NCBI GenBank assembly: GCA_028274465.1 | Contig: CM051458.1 | Span: forward strand, 31,508,692-31,572,691 | Reading direction: 5' to 3' | Length of the DNA stretch: 64,000 nucleotides | Source of the DNA: Plantago ovata | Taxonomy: Eukaryota; Streptophyta; Magnoliopsida; Lamiales; Plantaginaceae | Shown here: positions 34,927 to 46,295 of the stretch, piece by piece | Layout: each line of letters starts with the position of its first letter | How positions within the stretch are numbered: the stretch's first letter is position 1 | Position numbers and translations under genes: made by a program | The notes under the pieces: model-generated | What the model was told of the DNA's origin: nothing | Seen by the model: only the letters and a program-made list of their open reading frames with translations | The model's database searches: none

Positions 34927-36049
34927 TTAGTATCTTGTATGACACAAAACAGACTTATGCATATGCGAATGCAGGAGTGAACACACGAGTGATAACTACA
35001 ACAATCGAACTCCTCAAAACCTGCATGTCTAGTCTAGCTACTTTTAGAACCAACATGCAACATACCAATATAACTTCGACATGCACATATCACATTATGC
35101 TCTTGCTAGACAACAAATAGCCTTAAATCATAAGGCTCAATTCATACCATAGTAGCAAAAAATCTAGCATCATAAATCCTCAAACTCATCAATCATGCAT
35201 TCTACCATCATGTCCATCATTATCACATCAATAAACACAACCATAAACATGGAATGGAAGGAATAAGTAATGCAAAACAAGACATAGACATCTAGTAGGC
35301 AAAATCCTCAAACCATCAAACCAAGCATAATTGAACATGCAATTGATAGTGAATAACGTTTCTAATCACACAAACAATCAACCCATACATCATATAAGCT
35401 TAATTGAAGCATAAATCAAAAAAACCCCAAATTTGAAAAATTAGGGTTCATATGAAATTACCTCAGATCCGACTAATGAATGAACTAGAAAGAAATTTGT
35501 TCGGATGAAAAGAAAGAGCACGTAATGGGCTTCGATTGAAGCTAAAGAACACAAAATTTGGTGGAAGATTGGAGGTTTTATGAAAGATTGAAGAAATTTT
35601 GATTTTTTGGGAATTTTAGGAGTAAGAGAGTGAAGAAGATGGAGAAATGAGGAAAAAGGGAGAGTCTCCTGTTTTTGAACATTCAAGTACCACGGGGAGA
35701 TTCGCCTCGGGTGTGGGGCGATTCGCCCCCCACGTCCAGATAGCGCGAAGCTCTCTGGCCATGTGGGGCTATTCGCCCCCCACCTCCAGAGGTGGGGAGA
35801 CGAAAATTTTTGAAAAACTCAGTTTTTTATCCCTGAAAACCATTCTACTCATAAAAATCACTCGAAAAAGTTCACTCAAACATAAACACAAAGCAACACA
35901 AAAACGAACAAATTCACGTAAAGAAAAGCAAATTGTTCAAAGTATGAATGCATGCAATGCAATAAAGCGATAAAAAAACGATAAAAACTCCGGGTTGCCT
36001 CCCGGATAGCGCCATTTTTTATAGTCTTTGACTCGACTTCTTCTTGCTC
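34927..36049 (-). other. non-coding stretch of element 2 where RT and integrase should be
   Basis: No RT or integrase motif in any frame. It contains A-rich sequence, a short open frame at 35441-35686 without known motifs, GC palindromes at about 35693-35790 (GGGGCGATTCGCCCC and variants), and GGTTGCCTCCCGGATAGCGCC near 35993, a motif I associate with the end of coding in Athila-type elements. Confidence 0.6.
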
Positions 36050-37303
36050 CTAGCTCTTCTTCTTGAGGGTACTAGACTTCCCCTTCATGGATCTTTTCCT
36101 CATGCCACAAACCTGTGAATGAGAATGAACATAGACAGCAAGACCAAAGTAGTTAATTGTGTGAGAAGCATTGAAGTGATTATTTAGATCAGATATGGCT
36201 CGCAACACATGTCGCTTGCCATCCACCTCAATGGTGCAAGTTCTTCGGTAGATGTCTATTACGGAGCGTAGCTTAGTCAAGAACGTTCACCCCAAGAGAA
36301 CAACATCCCCCATCCCAGGTGTAGACGCCGGCATAACTACAAAGTTGGTGTACACAGAAGCTTCACCAATCTTAACCAATACGTTCTTCACAACGCCTTC
36401 GGGTATCACAAAGGATCCATCCGCCAATTGCACAATAGCCTTATGCTCAGATAGTTTTCCAAGGCTACTCTTCTCAAACACATTCATTGGGAGCACATTA
36501 GAGTAAGATCCTGTATCTAGTGTAGCACGAACATCTTCAAGTTCACCAATCCTGATCTTAACATCGAAACTCTGAGGGATTGGCTCGGGATCCTCTTGCT
36601 CCTCATCACTCTCATCAGAACCAAGGTCCTTCTCTTCTTCCTTGGCTAGTGGGGGTTCTTCATCATTGCAACGCTCACACTTAGCAACCTTCTTGATGGT
36701 GATTTCAACAGGAAGATCACCCACCAAGGTAATGGACATCGACTTCTCAGTCTTGCTAGGCAACTTCCCTTGCTCCCTACTTTCTCCACGGTCAATCAAC
36801 TCTTGCATCTTTTGATGGGCAAGCCTAGTGCTCTCTTCCAAACGATCAAGCCTCGCCCTACTCTTCTCAGAATCTTCTTCATAACGCTTATGAAAACTTT
36901 GGGTGTGATCAACCATTTTCTGCAAGTTTTCCATCAGTAGAGCTGTCTTCGACTTCGGTTGCTCTTTGGGAGCGGGATTTTCGCAGTGATCATTACCATA
37001 GTTAAGCCTACTATGGTCTTGGTTAGGGCCATAAGTTTGGCTAGCCGGTGCATATCCTTGATTGTTCCGGAACCCTCTTCTCCAAAATCCACCTCGAGGA
37101 TTCCTACCATCTTGTCCGTAGCTAGCTTCTTGAGTACCAAATTCCGTTGCAAAGGCTTCCTCTTCACCTCCTTGAACCCAATTGCCATCGTCATAGGCAA
37201 GCTCCGATCTACACATATGAGCTCCATGCCCATAGTTCTTGCATATTCGGCAAACCTCATTTGACATGGATGTTCCGGCGGAGTTCTTGAGGACTTGTTT
37301 CAA
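36050..37303 (-). pseudogene. gag C-terminal part and protease of element 2
   Basis: It starts before the zinc knuckle CRICKNYGHGAHMC, then has an Arg/Gly-rich spacer, a coiled stretch, an acidic run and the aspartic protease active site LDTGSYSNVLPM. The frame breaks at 36287, and the downstream reading TKLRSVIDIY, which follows the protease in such elements, continues in another frame to 36050. RT does not follow. Confidence 0.8.
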
Positions 37304-37342
37304 CTCATTGGTAAAGCACTCGAATCGATCCCCATTCCCCCC

Positions 37343-38230
37343 TTACATAGGGGCCTCCTGAGTAGGTGGAGCTTCAGGTCCACGTCTCCTAACCATTGCT
37401 CTTGGATCGTTGAATTGCGAACCCTTAGCAAGTCTTTCGAAAACCACCCAGACGGCTTCCGCGGTTTCCTCCCAAATATTGCCACGGCATTGGAAATCCA
37501 CCACTTGTTGGTTCTCAAAGGTCAGTCCATTGTAGAAGTGTTGGACAAGATCCGAAAGCTCAAAACCATGGTGAGGGCACTTGTTCATGAGGTCTTGGAA
37601 CCTCTCAAACGCGGTGTAGATGGTCTCATCATAGTCTTGTTTGAACCCAGTGATTTGCGCTTTAAGCGCGGTGGTCAAGGTGTGAGGGAAGTATTTCTCC
37701 ATGAATGCTGAAAAAACCTTTTCCCAAGTGTCCAGCGATCCCGCCGATAGAGAACTCAACCATGACTTGGCCCTGTCGCCAAGCCCCATAGAAAAAACCT
37801 TCATTCTCAACTCATCCGTTGTTATTTCAGCTCCGGGTCGTGGGAGTTGGTTGATGAAATCATCGATATCGTGCAAGTACCCCATCACATCTTCCCTTGC
37901 TAAGCCATAGAACCTCGGAAGTTGTTGGAACGCGTGGTTTTTTATTTCCAGATCTCGAGTTGCAGACGAAAGAACAATCGCCGGTCCCCTCATACGATCC
38001 TTGGTGGGTTGTACCCATGCTTTCATTGGTCTAGCTTCTGCCATTCCGACGATTTCCTTAAAAAGACCGTGTAGAGATTCATAGAAATCGGTATCCTCTA
38101 TTTCCTCTAGTTCACGTCGTCGAAGTAGTCACCTTCTTTGGTGGTAGACTCTGTCAATTTCAACGATTGGTTCAGCAATTGGTGTTCCCCTAGATCGTGT
38201 ACTTCGCATACACTATCTGTAACAAGCTAA
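37343..38230 (-). pseudogene. Athila-type gag N-terminal part of element 2
   Basis: The capsid-like domain reads LPRFYGLAREDVMGYLHDIDDF, LRMKVFSMGLGDRAKSWL, SLDTWEKVFSAFMEKYFP, then ERFQDLMNKCPHHGFELSDLVQHFYNGL (in pieces). A stop and frame change near 37325-37343 separate it from the knuckle part, and frame breaks before 38044 damage the N terminus. It is nearly the same protein as 48838-49835. Confidence 0.8.
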
Positions 38231-38332
38231 GAAAGGAGTATCAGAGAGATCAAATAGAAAAAATAAAAACTACTAAAACTAGGAATTGAATGCTGAAAAT
38301 ATATAAAAGCTAAATACAAAAAAGGAGTATAG

Positions 38333-38350
38333 TCCCCGGCAACGGCGCCA
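38333..38350 (-). other. primer-binding site of element 2
   Basis: Minus strand TGGCGCCGTTGCCGGGGA, a full match to the 3' end of plant tRNA-Asp as I know it, three bases from LTR E. Confidence 0.85.
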
Positions 38351-38353
38351 ATT

Positions 38354-39543
38354 TGATGAACCGGAATTTGTCAGATTCAAATTAATCAAATAAATTTGTT
38401 TTTAGCCAAAGACAATTCACAACTACAACGAAAACCGTAGTGTAGCAGTAAAATAACCTCGAGTGTCGATCTCTAAGGACTATAACTAGCTTTATCTAAT
38501 TTAACTTAAACTATAAAATCAACAGACCACTTAGCACAGGTTTTTCTTATCAAGATAATGGAAGTTAGTGATAGTATGATCATTCAAAGCATAACAGGTT
38601 AATATCATGCATGAAGTACCCGATCGTTTTGCATAGAGATCTAAGATCATGAATTGTCCAATGTGTTCCGTTCAATTCAACACTACGAAGATAGAGGGCT
38701 TAGATAGATCAAAGAAATAAAGCAATAACTCAAAGTCTGATTCGCATTACCGCCATCATGCATAATTAATAACCCTCGCTAAGAAATCACATACTATCAC
38801 CAACGATAGATTTAGCTACTCATAGATGTCATGCAATCAACAGAAATCAAAGCAAGATTGAATGAAAACATGTTGAAAGATATAAATATAATTAGAAAAA
38901 TCGTGAGATACAATGTTACCGTCGAAGGTTGTCAATCTTCGAAGATTCGCGAACTCACAAGCTCCAAATTGATAAGAAAAATAGTCTCCTATGCTAAGAA
39001 TCCCAGAACAGGCTCTGGAGAATTCCTACCTAAAACTAATGGGAAAGGTATGAAAAAAGGTCTGAGAAAGTATGAAAAAACGTAGAGAAACAACAACTAT
39101 ATATAGGAGTTCGGAACGTGTGGGGCGAGTCGCCCCACACACCGGGCGAACCGCCTGGTGTGGGGCGAACCGCCCCACATCCCGGGCGAACCGCCCGGGA
39201 GCTCCAGTCGGCGAGGAACGCGTTTTTGAATTTCTTCTCCTTTTCGGACTCGGATTTTGCCTTCTAGTGACCTTTAAGCCTTCAAACTCGACCCCTAGAC
39301 TTCAAATCCCATCTGGAACCTTCTAGATACTCCAAAAATGTCCTCGGAACATCGATTCTTCGTTCTCTTCAATATAATTGCCCGGAAAATAACATTTTTC
39401 ACCTAAAACCTGTAAAATGCAAACTAAAGGGAAACGTGACACTATTCTAATAAAATGCACTATAATATAGCTAAATTAACATAGAGGATAGCAAAAATAG
39501 GTGAAAAAAACCTCGAATGAAGGTGTAAAATACACGTTCATCA
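38354..39543 (-). repeat. LTR E, shared by two internal regions
   Basis: 1190 bases, close to C and G. Its left side has a PBS, as a 5' LTR should. Its right side has the PPT (39544-39561) and 3' internal sequence, as a 3' LTR should. This LTR-internal-LTR-internal pattern points to unequal recombination. GC-palindrome array at 39119-39205. Confidence 0.85.
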
Positions 39544-39977
39544 AACTCCCCAAACCGAACATTTGCTTGTCCTCAAGCAACTAAGCTAGACTCTAATGCA
39601 AAAAATAATGCAACACAAAAAATGGAGTTTCATGCCAAATGAAATGATCTAATCTATTGAATCTATCAAAAAACATATGAACAAAAACCATACAAATCAT
39701 AACATGGATATTGGTTGAAGAATGCCTCGATTGACTCATACACATTCACATATGCACTTATGTCAAACAAGATAGTCTCTCGTAACATTCTCTACCTGGA
39801 CCTAGTCAGTGACGACGTAATGAAACATGTTAAAATACGAATGGTTGTGCCGTGCCTATGAAACTGAGGATTTACTGCTGTTCACCAAGTTAAGACTTTT
39901 CTCAAAGAGGTCGAACCAATACTGGCTCTCATCAAACGAAGGAGGGTTCCCTAAAAGTTCACACTCCCCTATTCTAC
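39544..39977 (-). mobile_element. 3' internal fragment of another Athila-like copy
   Basis: Colinear with the 3' regions beside LTRs A, C and H, starting at the PPT. It is cut at 39977 by a CACTA end with TAC as the likely target triplet. The remainder after the CACTA insertion is not found in the window. Confidence 0.75.
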
Positions 39978-40805
39978 CACTACAAAAAAACGCATTTTAG
40001 TGACGCTCCCATGCGTCACTAAAATGCCCCCCATGCGTCGCAAAACCATTTAGCGACGCTTAAGCGACGCATAGCAAATGCGTCGCTAAACCCTTGGTCA
40101 CTAAATGGCGAGGCGACCCATGGGGTCAAGCGTCGCTAATTTAGCGACCATTCTATGCGTCGCTAAATCTGGAAAAAAATTTTAAATATAAATTCTCCTC
40201 TCTAGTCCACCTTGTGTTTCCTGGGTTTCGAACCTAGGACATCCTTACCCAACACCTTACTAACCCAACACCCTTACCGCTCGGCTACCAATACTTGTGA
40301 TAATTCTTGTATAAGTTCTAGATAATATATAGTTGTTGCTCTTCATAGTCACTTCAATATGTTTATATTTATAAACCGTTTATATCTTCATACGGTTTGA
40401 GATATCTCAATTACTAAGTGGACTATCTAAGGAATAGGTCACTAAATTTTAATTTTTTTTTATTTCTTAACGGTTGATGCAGTCCAATTTACGCACAAAC
40501 CGACAAATTTGCAACGTTGTCGGAATTCAACGAAATTTGGTCGGCGGCTCCGAAACAGTGTACGATGGATTTCGGCCATCGGAGATCGTTTAGGGGGTCT
40601 AAACGCAGTTTTACTGTTTTCGTAGTTTATATTTCAAGTTATTTTAGGATTAGATTTCAATTCCTAGTTAATTTCAATATTGTCAAGTTGTTTTAGGATT
40701 AGAATTTCGATTCCTAGATAGTTTCGTATTTGTTTTAGTCTTCTATATATAGCGACTAATAGCTTTGTTTGTCATTCAGTTTAGCTATTTGTTAGGGTTG
40801 AAATA
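39978..40805 (+). mobile_element. CACTA transposon left end
   Basis: Starts CACTACAAAAAAA, the En/Spm-type terminus, after TAC. Subterminal GCGTCGCTAAA-type words occur in both orientations to about 40165. A perfect 14-bp hairpin lies at 39993-40026. No transposase reading and no right terminus (reverse complement) is visible before the gypsy LTR or the N gap. 40320-40800 has no recognised content, and the right boundary is set only by the next element. Confidence 0.7.
40200..40305 (-). other. tRNA-like sequence (SINE or tRNA relic)
   Basis: The minus strand has GGTAGCCGAGCGG (A-box-like) followed about 45 bases later by AGGTTCGAAACCC (B-box-like). The spacing and both boxes resemble a pol III promoter of tRNA-Leu/Ser type, but the acceptor stem does not pair convincingly. 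I take it as a tRNA-derived SINE or relic inside the CACTA element. Confidence 0.4.
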
Positions 40806-41541
40806 TGTCCAGTCCGCATGTACGAACTGGAGCGGTCTAAGAGCGCGACAAAGCATCATAGGCCGTCCCTCAAGGGGCACAACCACACCCAAGTATGTCA
40901 CTAAGGTGTGGATCGACCAACATAGGGTCCGACCATCACTGGGAGGACAACCCTCAAAATAAGCTCCTCTCAAGGACAAAGCTGCCAGTGGGCTCGAGGA
41001 GCATCTCCCGGGCTCGAGGAGACCTTACGTCAAGGTAACGCTCCTTGACAGAAACTGAGCAGGACACTACTCGCATCACCCACGCACGAGGAAGGCACGA
41101 GGACCCCAGAGCGACCAGCCATGGTTGCTCTCTTGGGCCAAGGCCCACGGACCTCCTTAATGGGCCTGGGCCGAGGAAGGCCTCAATCCTGGCCGTACAC
41201 GTGGCGTGATCCTACATGACCTGAAGATGAAGGGTCTCAAGTATAAAAGGCCCTCATTTACTCTCCAACAGTAAGCATTAACCACGTCACCCGAGCACCA
41301 CTTTCACTACTCTTACTAGGGAAGCCTCACAACTCCCTACTCGTAAAGTCGCCTCTCCGGTCTGATACCTTACAGACCGGGCAAGAGACACTAACCCCCC
41401 CTCTAGTCTATTTCAGGTACGAGGAAGCTACGAGAAGGTTCGTTTCCTACCTCGAAGGAACACTACAAGAAGGAGAACTAGAAAGACTTAGAATAGCGAC
41501 TCATTGCGAACTTAGAAAGAAACACGAATTACCCTTCAACA
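40806..41541 (+). repeat. 5' LTR of the Tat element
   Basis: Probable limits TGTCCAGTCC to TTCAACA just before the PBS; the left edge is uncertain because no 3' LTR is available for comparison. A TATAAAA box is at 41242-41248. Confidence 0.55.
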
Positions 41542-41543
41542 TT

Positions 41544-41561
41544 TGGCGCCGTCTGTGGGAA
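41544..41561 (+). other. primer-binding site of the Tat element
   Basis: TGGCGCCGTCTGTGGGAA follows the LTR end by two bases, a form often seen in Tat-lineage elements. The tRNA is not assigned here. Confidence 0.65.
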
Positions 41562-41628
41562 ACGACACAAAAGGTCATTCCTTGCCCTACTGGTCGAGCC
41601 ACTTTCCTCCTCGTGACACTTCACGAAT

Positions 41629-43702
41629 ATGCCTCCCAGAAGAAGCAACCGTCTTGCTAATGCACCACCCGCAAATCCTCCTCGACCTAGAGGCCGTCCC
41701 TCTAATAACGGTCGCGGAGGAGGAACGGAGGGTGTTCCGAGGGAGCCGAGAAATAACAATGTTGCAAGGAACCGGGATTACACGGAGGGGGCATTTACTA
41801 ATGTCACTCACTCCCAGAATGAGACATCCGGGGAAAATAACCCGCAAGGAGTCCCGGTAGGAAACGCCTATGGAGCTTTGAGAGTCGCAAACAACGCCGA
41901 GTCTAGGGGGCAGCCTCATCCGGTAGCAATCAACCAACCTCCCGTGGCAGTGAATCCTCCTCAACCGGCCGCATTGACCTTCACCCTTCCTGATGGACGT
42001 GTCGTCCGACCATCAGATTTCGGGATGGGCGAAGCTCAATACGGTCTATTCCTTCTTACTTTACAAGGATATGTCGGAGGTAATGAGGCTATTAGGGTTA
42101 ATACCGAGATACAAGCTCCAGTAGAGCCACAGGCACCGGTGCAAGAGCAACCTCGGGCTACATTGGTCGCTCCCCGTCAATCTCAAGGAAGAGCACCTGT
42201 TGCACAAGATGAAGCACATTCGAGAGCCAACACCAGGCCGATCCAATCTCGACTTGGACCATCAAGAATCCAATCGAGGTTAGGACCACAAGGTGCCCCG
42301 GATGATTTGAGAGACCTGATTGATAGAAGGATAAGGGCATCATTGCAAAATGTAGCGCAACAAGAAAACAGAGCTCAGGTGGTCGCTACACCACTCGCTC
42401 TCCCCAATCAAGTTACCCCCAACCAGGTAACTCCTCAAAACCAACAAGAAGCAGTGGAAGAGAATCAAGCGTTGAGAACAGTAGCTGAGGTAACCCCTCT
42501 GGTCGATCCGATCACGGGGAGGAGGCTCACTCTGGAGGAACTCAACGCGAGGAAATCCGCACTTGATGCTCAGATAGAGACTCTTCGTGGAACTGTCCAA
42601 GAGAGAGAGCAAGACCAAGATCCGAGCCCTTTGTGCGATGAGATCAGGAACCACCAAGCCAAGATTGAAAGAGGCTTTCCCACCTTCGAAAGCTATGATG
42701 GAACAAGTTGTCCAAAGGACTACTTGGTAAGATTTGGCACCAAAATGGATGCTTACGGTCATGACTCAAGGACTAAAGCACTCCTCTTCCCGGCTAACCT
42801 TTCCGGGGAAGCAATGAAATGGTGGTCGCGCCTCCCTCACCGATCCATTAAATCATATAGAGATCTCTGTAAGGAGTTTTCTAAGCGTTTCGAGAAAGTG
42901 ATGAACGCCAAGAGACGGGTGAGGTACTTGGCCGAAATTGTCCAGAGAAATAATGAAGACTTGAGGGACTTCATCAATCGCTTTCATGAAGCAGCCCTCC
43001 AAGTCGAAGATCACTCGATCAATGAGAGGAAGGAATACTTGTATGGTAACACTACCAACGTCAGATTCCAAGATGTGCTCTCAGCATCGTGTGTAGAGAA
43101 TGAAGCACAACTTGCAAAAGTTTGCAAGGACTTCCTCGAAGCCGAGGAATTCCGAAGAACAGTCACAGTAAGAACCAATCTTCCCAAGGAAAAAGGGAAA
43201 GAAAAAGAAAAAGAGAAAGAGTACCCTCCTCGCCCACAAAATCCCGGGAAGCAGAGGAAAGAGCAAAAGTTTGGGTTGATCAAGGAGGGCAACTCAAGAA
43301 ATGATTTCAGAGACAGGAGGTCTCCTCCCAGAAGGTCGCCTCCAAGACGATATAGCAACTACACAGACTTGAATAGGCCAAGATCCGACATCTTGAACTA
43401 TATAGTCTCGAGGAAGCTAGACGTCTCGTGGCCACCCCAGATTAAGGAAATCAATTGACAAGAACTCGGAAAAATTTGCAAGTTTCACAAAGGGAAAGGG
43501 CACACCTCCGATGAGTGTGTCGAGCTCAAGAACGAAATTGAGAGGATGATACGTAACGGTCAATTGGTTAACTACATCCGGAAGGAGGAACCCCTGGCAC
43601 TCCTGCCCCCACCTCCTCAAACTGAGAGCGAGCACCCTTACCAAGGAAACCCTCAGGACGACGACATCCATAATTACAACAATTATGAGAACCGCCCTGT
43701 AA
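41629..43702 (+). pseudogene. Tat element gag
   Basis: ATG at 41629 (MPPRRSNRLANAPP). A disordered Pro/Arg/Gln-rich half is followed by the capsid domain at about residues 350-470 (FPTFESYDG, ALLFPANLSGEAMKWWSRLP, FSKRFEK) and a Lys/Glu-rich basic tail. A TGA at 43456-43458 interrupts it. The same frame resumes with the Cys/His motif CKFHKGKGHTSDEC, so the stop looks like a single nonsense change or a readthrough site. Confidence 0.8.
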
Positions 43703-44623
43703 ATGGAAGCATCCGCACTCTCACAATTGCGGGAGGACCCGCCGGCGGCGACACTCTATCAAAGGGAGATTACCGCGGACAACCTTAGGGTCCGAGATGT
43801 GAAGTATGCTCAAGCCGCGAGACCAGGAACCAACGTTATCTCTTTCGATGATAGCGAGATACCTCAGAAGCACGCTGGAGGAGACAACATCTATGATCCT
43901 TGCGTCCCGCTTGTAGTGTCCTTGGATGTTCAATCCTACAAGTTGGGTAGGATCCTCGTCGATACTGGATGCTCGGCAAACTTGATCTTCACCGGAACCT
44001 TGAAAAGGATGCACATGAACCCAAGGGAAGGGCTCAGAGAAGTGAGGAGCGCATTGGTAGGATTCGGAGGACAACCTGTCATGCCACTCGGAATGATCAA
44101 CCTCACAGTGTCAATGGGTAGCGCTCCTAGAAGGGTAACCCAACAAGTTCCTTTCGTGGTGGTCGATATGCCATTCGATTATTTCGCAGTCCTAGGACGC
44201 CCCGCTCTCTCTCAATTCCGAGCCGTAGTGTCCACGGTCCACAACAAGCTAAAATTCCCCACTCCTTTGGGAATCGGACAAGAAGTAGGAGACATACGAG
44301 AAGCATGGGAATGCTACACCTTGTCAGCCAAGTTCACTTCAAGGGTTGCTATCGGAGAACCCAACCCCGGACAATCGTCTGAGGAAACTCCCCTTGTTCA
44401 CAATGCACCTTATCGTTTCTACACGGTTCGGCGAGTGAAGAGAAAATCGAAAAAGCCAAGTCCGTCACTTAGGCGAAGAAAGGCAACCATGAAGAAAGAT
44501 GAAGATACTCTAGTAGGAGCTGTTAAGGAGCTCGAGGAGTATCAAGTGATTCCACCAGTCCCACCCTCTTCCAAAAAGAAGAAATTCTTTGAGGAAAACA
44601 AATCGAAGCAAGAGAAGCCCTAG
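43703..44623 (+). pseudogene. Tat element aspartic protease region
   Basis: Contains LVDTGCSANLIF, the protease active site, and YFAVLGRPAL, the usual second conserved block. It lies in a different frame from the zinc-knuckle reading, which it overlaps at 43703-43788. A stop at 44621-44623 separates it from RT, which follows in another phase. Confidence 0.8.
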
Positions 44624-44679
44624 AAGAAATCCAAATTGTCGAAGGAAGTGCCGACAAGGTCACAAAAATTGGCACAGAA

Positions 44680-46293
44680 ATGGCCACTGAAGTCAGGATG
44701 AAACTCATTCAATGTTTGAAAGATAACAACGACATCTTCGCGTGGAGTACCGAGGACCTGAAAGGGATCGACCCACGGGTCGCCGTTCACCGTCTGAACG
44801 TAGACCCGTCGATCACCCACATCAGAGAAAAGCGAAGAGACTTCAATGCGGAAGATAATGCCATCATAGAAGCGGAAGTACAAAGGCTTCTTAAAGCTGG
44901 CCACATCAAAGAAGTGAGATACTCAGACTGGGTATGCAATGTGGTCCTCGTGGAGAAGGGTCCGGGGAAATGGCGAATGTGCAACAATTTCACAAGGCTC
45001 AACAAGTTTTGCCCGAAGGATCCATACCCTCTCCCCCGGATCGACCAGCTTGTCGATTCCACCGCTGGATGCGCCCTCCTGAGTTTCATGGATGCATACC
45101 AGGGCTTCTACCAGGTCAAAATGGCCAAAGATGACGTGCCTAAAACCGCCTTCTTCGCTAACGGCAATGTGTATTGCTTCAACGTGATGCCATTTGGCCT
45201 TAAGAACGCCGGAGCAACCTACCAAAGGCTGGTCAACAAGATGTTCAAGGAAGAGCTAGGTAAAACAATGGAAGTATATGTCGATGACATGCTCGTCAAG
45301 AGCAAGACCGAGGAGCAACACGTAGGTTACCTGGCCAAGTGCTTCTCAATCTTGAGAAAGTATGGCATGAAGCTCAACCCGGCGAAGTGTACCTTTGGAG
45401 TCAAAGGGGGGAAGTTCCTCGGTTACATGGTGACAGAGAGAGGAATAGAAGCAAATCCCGAAAAGATAAAGGCCATCCTCGACCTTCCCCAACCTCAGTC
45501 CATCAATGAGGTGCAACAATTGGTCGGAAAATCAATTGCATTGAGTAGGTTCATCTCAAGGTCGGCCGAGAAAAATCTACCTTTTTTCAAGGTATTGAGA
45601 AAGAGCAGCCACTTCGAGTGGACAAAGGAGTGCGAGGAAGCCTTCGAGAAGCTGAAAGAATACCTACTCGCTCCCCCTCTATTGTCAAAGCCCGTGGACG
45701 GAGAGGTACTCTATCTGTACTTAGCAGCAACCGGGGAAGCTATCAGCTCGGTTTTGGTGCGAATCCAAGGGAACGACCACTTGCCCATCTACTACTTGAG
45801 CAAAGTACTTGCCGGGGCTGAAACGCGGTACATGGATATCGAGAGGCTTTCCTTTGCCCTTGTTTATACGGCAAGGAGGCTAAAACCCTACTTTGGGGCT
45901 CACAAGGTTGTTGTTTTGACAAAGCAACCTCTCAAGCAAGTCCTCGGAAAGCCCGAAAATTCGGGAAGAATGGCAAGGTGGGCGATTGAGCTAAGCGAGT
46001 ACGACATCGACTACCAAGCACCCGTAGCCAAAAAAGCACAAGTCATAGCCGACTTCCTCGTGGAGTATCCCTCAAAAGGAACTTCAGAGGAAAACTCTTC
46101 AGCAACAAAGAGTGCTATGATGATGGTCGAAGAGCATCCCCATCAGAACAACCCGATGCAAGCTCTAGAGGATGCTTTAAAAGAGCTCAAGGCAATGTCC
46201 CAAACCAAAAGGAAGAGGCATGAAGTGTTCCTGACAGAGAAAACCGACGAACCAAAGGGCGCGGAGACCGTCTCTCCAAACCCAAAGAACTAG
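44680..46293 (+). CDS. Tat element reverse transcriptase and RNase H
   Basis: 537 residues without a stop. RT motifs: VVLVEKGPGKWRMCNNF, DAYQGFYQVKM, FNVMPFGLKNAGATYQRL, and catalytic YVDDM at residues 200-204. The RNase H domain follows (SHFEWTKECEEAFEKLK, YLYLAATGEAISSVLV, LSKVLAGAETRY). All catalytic blocks look intact. The ORF ends TAG at 46291, and the second RNase H lies in another frame. Confidence 0.85.
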   Translation: MATEVRMKLIQCLKDNNDIFAWSTEDLKGIDPRVAVHRLNVDPSITHIREKRRDFNAEDNAIIEAEVQRLLKAGHIKEVRYSDWVCNVVLVEKGPGKWRMCNNFTRLNKFCPKDPYPLPRIDQLVDSTAGCALLSFMDAYQGFYQVKMAKDDVPKTAFFANGNVYCFNVMPFGLKNAGATYQRLVNKMFKEELGKTMEVYVDDMLVKSKTEEQHVGYLAKCFSILRKYGMKLNPAKCTFGVKGGKFLGYMVTERGIEANPEKIKAILDLPQPQSINEVQQLVGKSIALSRFISRSAEKNLPFFKVLRKSSHFEWTKECEEAFEKLKEYLLAPPLLSKPVDGEVLYLYLAATGEAISSVLVRIQGNDHLPIYYLSKVLAGAETRYMDIERLSFALVYTARRLKPYFGAHKVVVLTKQPLKQVLGKPENSGRMARWAIELSEYDIDYQAPVAKKAQVIADFLVEYPSKGTSEENSSATKSAMMMVEEHPHQNNPMQALEDALKELKAMSQTKRKRHEVFLTEKTDEPKGAETVSPNPKN

Positions 46294-46295
46294 TC

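Larger units (their letters stand above)
27503..39543 (-). mobile_element. element 2: Athila-like LTR element lacking RT/integrase, with nested LTRs
   Basis: Bounded by LTRs C and E. On the minus strand it has a PBS (38333-38350), gag with zinc knuckle, protease, then a jump to an env-position ORF and the 3' region with PPT next to LTR C. RT, RNase H and integrase are absent. LTR D and the second copy of the other solo LTR are nested in it. Flanks (AGGTC at left; AACTC, which is internal element sequence, at right) are not a duplication, because LTR E is followed by more element sequence. Confidence 0.75.

Noticed and set aside
40200..40305. A functional tRNA gene
   Set aside because: A- and B-box-like motifs are present, but acceptor and anticodon stems do not pair and there is no terminator at the right place; treated as a tRNA-derived relic.
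41543..41964. Minus-strand and shifted frames over the Tat gag
   Set aside because: Shadows of the plus-strand gag, which has recognisable capsid blocks.
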